Origin: Bacteroidales bacterium | GTDB lineage: Bacteria > Bacteroidota > Bacteroidia > Bacteroidales > P3 | NCBI GenBank assembly: GCA_012837565.1 | Contig: DUQY01000092.1 | Coordinates: 1-6,885 of the forward strand | DNA: 6,885 nt | Direction of reading: 5' to 3' | Shown here: piece by piece, positions 5,658 through 6,885 of the stretch | Layout of the letters: each line of letters begins with the position of its first letter | Position numbering within the stretch: the first letter of the stretch is position 1 | Translations under genes and position numbers: made by a program | Notes under the pieces: generated by a model | Database searches by the model: none | What the model was told of the DNA's origin: nothing | What the model saw: the letters and a program-made list of their open reading frames with translations, nothing else

Positions 5658-6107
5658 ATGGAAATTATATTAAAACAAGATATGAGTAACCTCGGTTACA
5701 AAGATGACATAGTAACAGTAAAAGACGGATATGGTAATAACTTCCTAATCCCACAAGGCTATGCTATGGCTGCAACTTCTTCTAACAAGAAAATTATTGC
5801 AGAAAACCTAAAACAAAGAGCCTTTAAAGAAGAAAAAATCCGTACGGATGCAGAAACAATTTTAGCTTCATATTCAAAAATTGAAGGACTAACAATTGGA
5901 GCAAAAGCAGGAGAGAACGGAAAAATCTTTGGTTCAGTAAATGCTATTCAAATAGCTGACGCTATCAAAACTCAATTTGAAATTGAAGTTGATAGAAAAA
6001 GAATTGAATTAACTGATTCAGTAAAAACACTAGGAACATATAAAGCTATTATATCAGTTTATAAAGACCTAAAAACAGAAATAAGTTTTGAAGTAGTTGC
6101 AGAATAA
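5658..6107 (+). CDS. rplI: 50S ribosomal protein bL9
   Basis: bL9 binds 23S rRNA near the base of the L1 stalk and extends a long arm from the 50S subunit. The 149-residue product is of normal length. The N-terminal RNA-binding domain occupies about 1-45 and contains NLGYKDDIVTVKDGYGNNFLIP (11-32). A charged connecting helix follows (about 45-75), then the C-terminal domain with GKIFGSVNAIQIADAI (88-103), KRIEL (119-123), GTYKAIISVY (131-140) and the ending FEVVAE. At position 27 it has Asn where many bL9 proteins have Arg in the GYxRNxLIP motif. It is the last gene of the ribosomal operon, starting 14 bp after rpsR, and the only one with a strong SD. A hairpin terminator follows 22 bp after the stop. 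Confidence 0.97.
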   Translation: MEIILKQDMSNLGYKDDIVTVKDGYGNNFLIPQGYAMAATSSNKKIIAENLKQRAFKEEKIRTDAETILASYSKIEGLTIGAKAGENGKIFGSVNAIQIADAIKTQFEIEVDRKRIELTDSVKTLGTYKAIISVYKDLKTEISFEVVAE

Positions 6108-6129
6108 TACAACTAAACAGAATTAAATT

Positions 6130-6163
6130 AAGACCTTTGACGAAATATTCAAAGGTCTTTTTT
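6130..6163 (+). terminator. Rho-independent terminator of the rpsF-rpsR-rplI operon
   Basis: A perfect 11-bp stem pairs AAGACCTTTGA (6130-6140) with TCAAAGGTCTT (6149-6159) around an 8-nt loop, followed by a run of six T in total (6158-6163). It lies 22 bp past the rplI stop, so the ribosomal operon should end here. Confidence 0.92.
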
Positions 6164-6195
6164 GTTTCAATACCTTAAAGTAGAGGAAAAAACCT

Positions 6196-6203
6196 TAAAT
6201 TTG
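6196..6203 (+). promoter_or_regulatory. -7 promoter box of the RNA methyltransferase gene
   Basis: TAaaTTTG is a perfect match to the Bacteroidota TAnnTTTG element. No TTTG lies 19-21 bp upstream; the nearest, at 6161-6164, is 31 bp away inside the previous terminator's T run. The ATG at 6217 is only 13 bp downstream, so the leader would be about 7 nt or less. Confidence 0.55.
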
Positions 6204-6216
6204 CAAAAAGATAAAA

Positions 6217-6885
6217 ATGATTTCAAAAGCAGAGATAAAAACAATTGCATCCTATAAACAAGCAAAGCATCGTAATGAGGACGAGGTCTATATTGTAGAG
6301 GGAGTGAAGATGGTTGATGAGTTATTAAGAAGTAAACAAGAAATTGAAATCCTTTGTGCAACGAAAGAATATAATAACCCAGACCAAGTAAGAGCAAAAA
6401 AAGTACTCGAAATAAAAGAAGACGACCTAAAAAGAATATCCTCACTTTCCACACCCAACCAAGTACTTGCAGTAGTAAAAAGACAAGAAGCAAAGATACC
6501 AATCATCAAATCAAAAATAGTCCTTGTATTAGATAATATCAAAGACCCAGGCAACCTTGGCACAATACTCAGGATTGCAGACTGGTTTGGCATAGAAGAT
6601 ATTATATGTTCCGAAAACACAGTTGAGCTCTATAACCCCAAAACCATACAATCAACCATGGGCTCAATATTTAGAGTAAACGTAACCTATTATAACCTAT
6701 CCCAGTTTCTTTCCTTAGTCCCTAAGGCTCACCCAATCTATGGCACGATTGTAGAAGGAGGAAAAAACATATATAAAGAAGCATTAACAAAAGAAGCCAT
6801 AATCGTCATAGGAAGCGAATCACACGGCATAAGCTCAGTAATAAGAGAGCTAATCACCCATCCAATCACAATACCATCCTTCTCC
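6217..6885 (+). CDS. SpoU/TrmH-family RNA 2'-O-methyltransferase, 3'-truncated by window edge
   Basis: This is a SPOUT-class enzyme that transfers a methyl group from S-adenosylmethionine to a ribose 2'-OH of rRNA or tRNA; the target nucleotide cannot be told from sequence. The first 223 residues are visible. An N-terminal substrate-binding domain spans about 5-90 and contains YIVEGVKMVDELL (25-37) and the family-typical TPNQVLAVV (79-87). The SpoU domain follows, with motif 1 LDNIKDPGNLGTILRIADW (105-123; N107, D110, N113 and R119 are key), NPKTIQSTMGSIFRV (140-154) and motif 2 VIGSESHGIS (197-206; E201 and G204). The window ends in ITIPSFS, the start of motif 3, so the SLN part and knot-closing helix, perhaps 30 residues, are missing. 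The ATG at 6217 starts the family pattern well (MISKAEIKTIASYK), without an SD. It resembles the large-subunit rRNA methyltransferase branch, but a symbol would be a guess. Confidence 0.93.
   Translation, partial: MISKAEIKTIASYKQAKHRNEDEVYIVEGVKMVDELLRSKQEIEILCATKEYNNPDQVRAKKVLEIKEDDLKRISSLSTPNQVLAVVKRQEAKIPIIKSKIVLVLDNIKDPGNLGTILRIADWFGIEDIICSENTVELYNPKTIQSTMGSIFRVNVTYYNLSQFLSLVPKAHPIYGTIVEGGKNIYKEALTKEAIIVIGSESHGISSVIRELITHPITIPSFS

Noticed and set aside
4986..6107. rpsF-rpsR-rplI without ssb/priB as an unusual operon
   Set aside because: This three-gene order is normal in Bacteroidota; it is informative for taxonomy but not novel.
6167..6620. Two minus-strand ORFs of about 110 codons over the methyltransferase gene
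   Set aside because: They overlap each other in different frames and lie opposite the SpoU motifs; one even runs into the preceding terminator region.

Overview
The window is an AT-rich chromosomal segment with housekeeping genes. Several independent signs point to the Bacteroidota, probably Bacteroidales. SecA is about 1,094 residues with extra inserts typical of that phylum. Promoters resemble TTTG-N19-21-TAnnTTTG. Most starts are preceded by A-rich leaders with no Shine-Dalgarno (SD) sequence. The ribosomal operon is rpsF-rpsR-rplI with no ssb or priB between rpsF and rpsR. I cannot name a genus.

Layout, left to right: (1) the 3' part of an NhaD-type Na+/H+ antiporter gene (+), cut by the left edge, ending at a strong hairpin terminator. 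(2) A 387-bp intergenic region. It holds a possible convergent minus-strand gene for a 30-residue, extremely basic peptide with its own SD-like site, then an AT-rich stretch with candidate divergent promoters. (3) Complete secA (+) with its terminator. (4) The rpsF-rpsR-rplI operon (+), whose near-perfect promoter begins inside the secA terminator tail and whose predicted transcription start lies in a 14-bp perfect palindrome; it ends in another clear terminator. (5) A SpoU/TrmH-family RNA 2'-O-methyltransferase gene (+), cut by the right edge inside its third motif, with a -7 box only 13 bp before its start codon.

Functionally, secA drives protein export, rpsF-rpsR-rplI make ribosomal proteins bS6, bS18 and bL9, and the last gene probably methylates rRNA or tRNA. 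The antiporter handles Na+/H+ exchange. These look like separate transcription units side by side, not one pathway. I see no phage, transposon, CRISPR, defence or secondary-metabolite system. The observations most worth checking are the tiny basic minus-strand ORF, the palindrome at the rpsF start, and the contrast between the strong SD of rplI and the SD-less starts of its operon partners.
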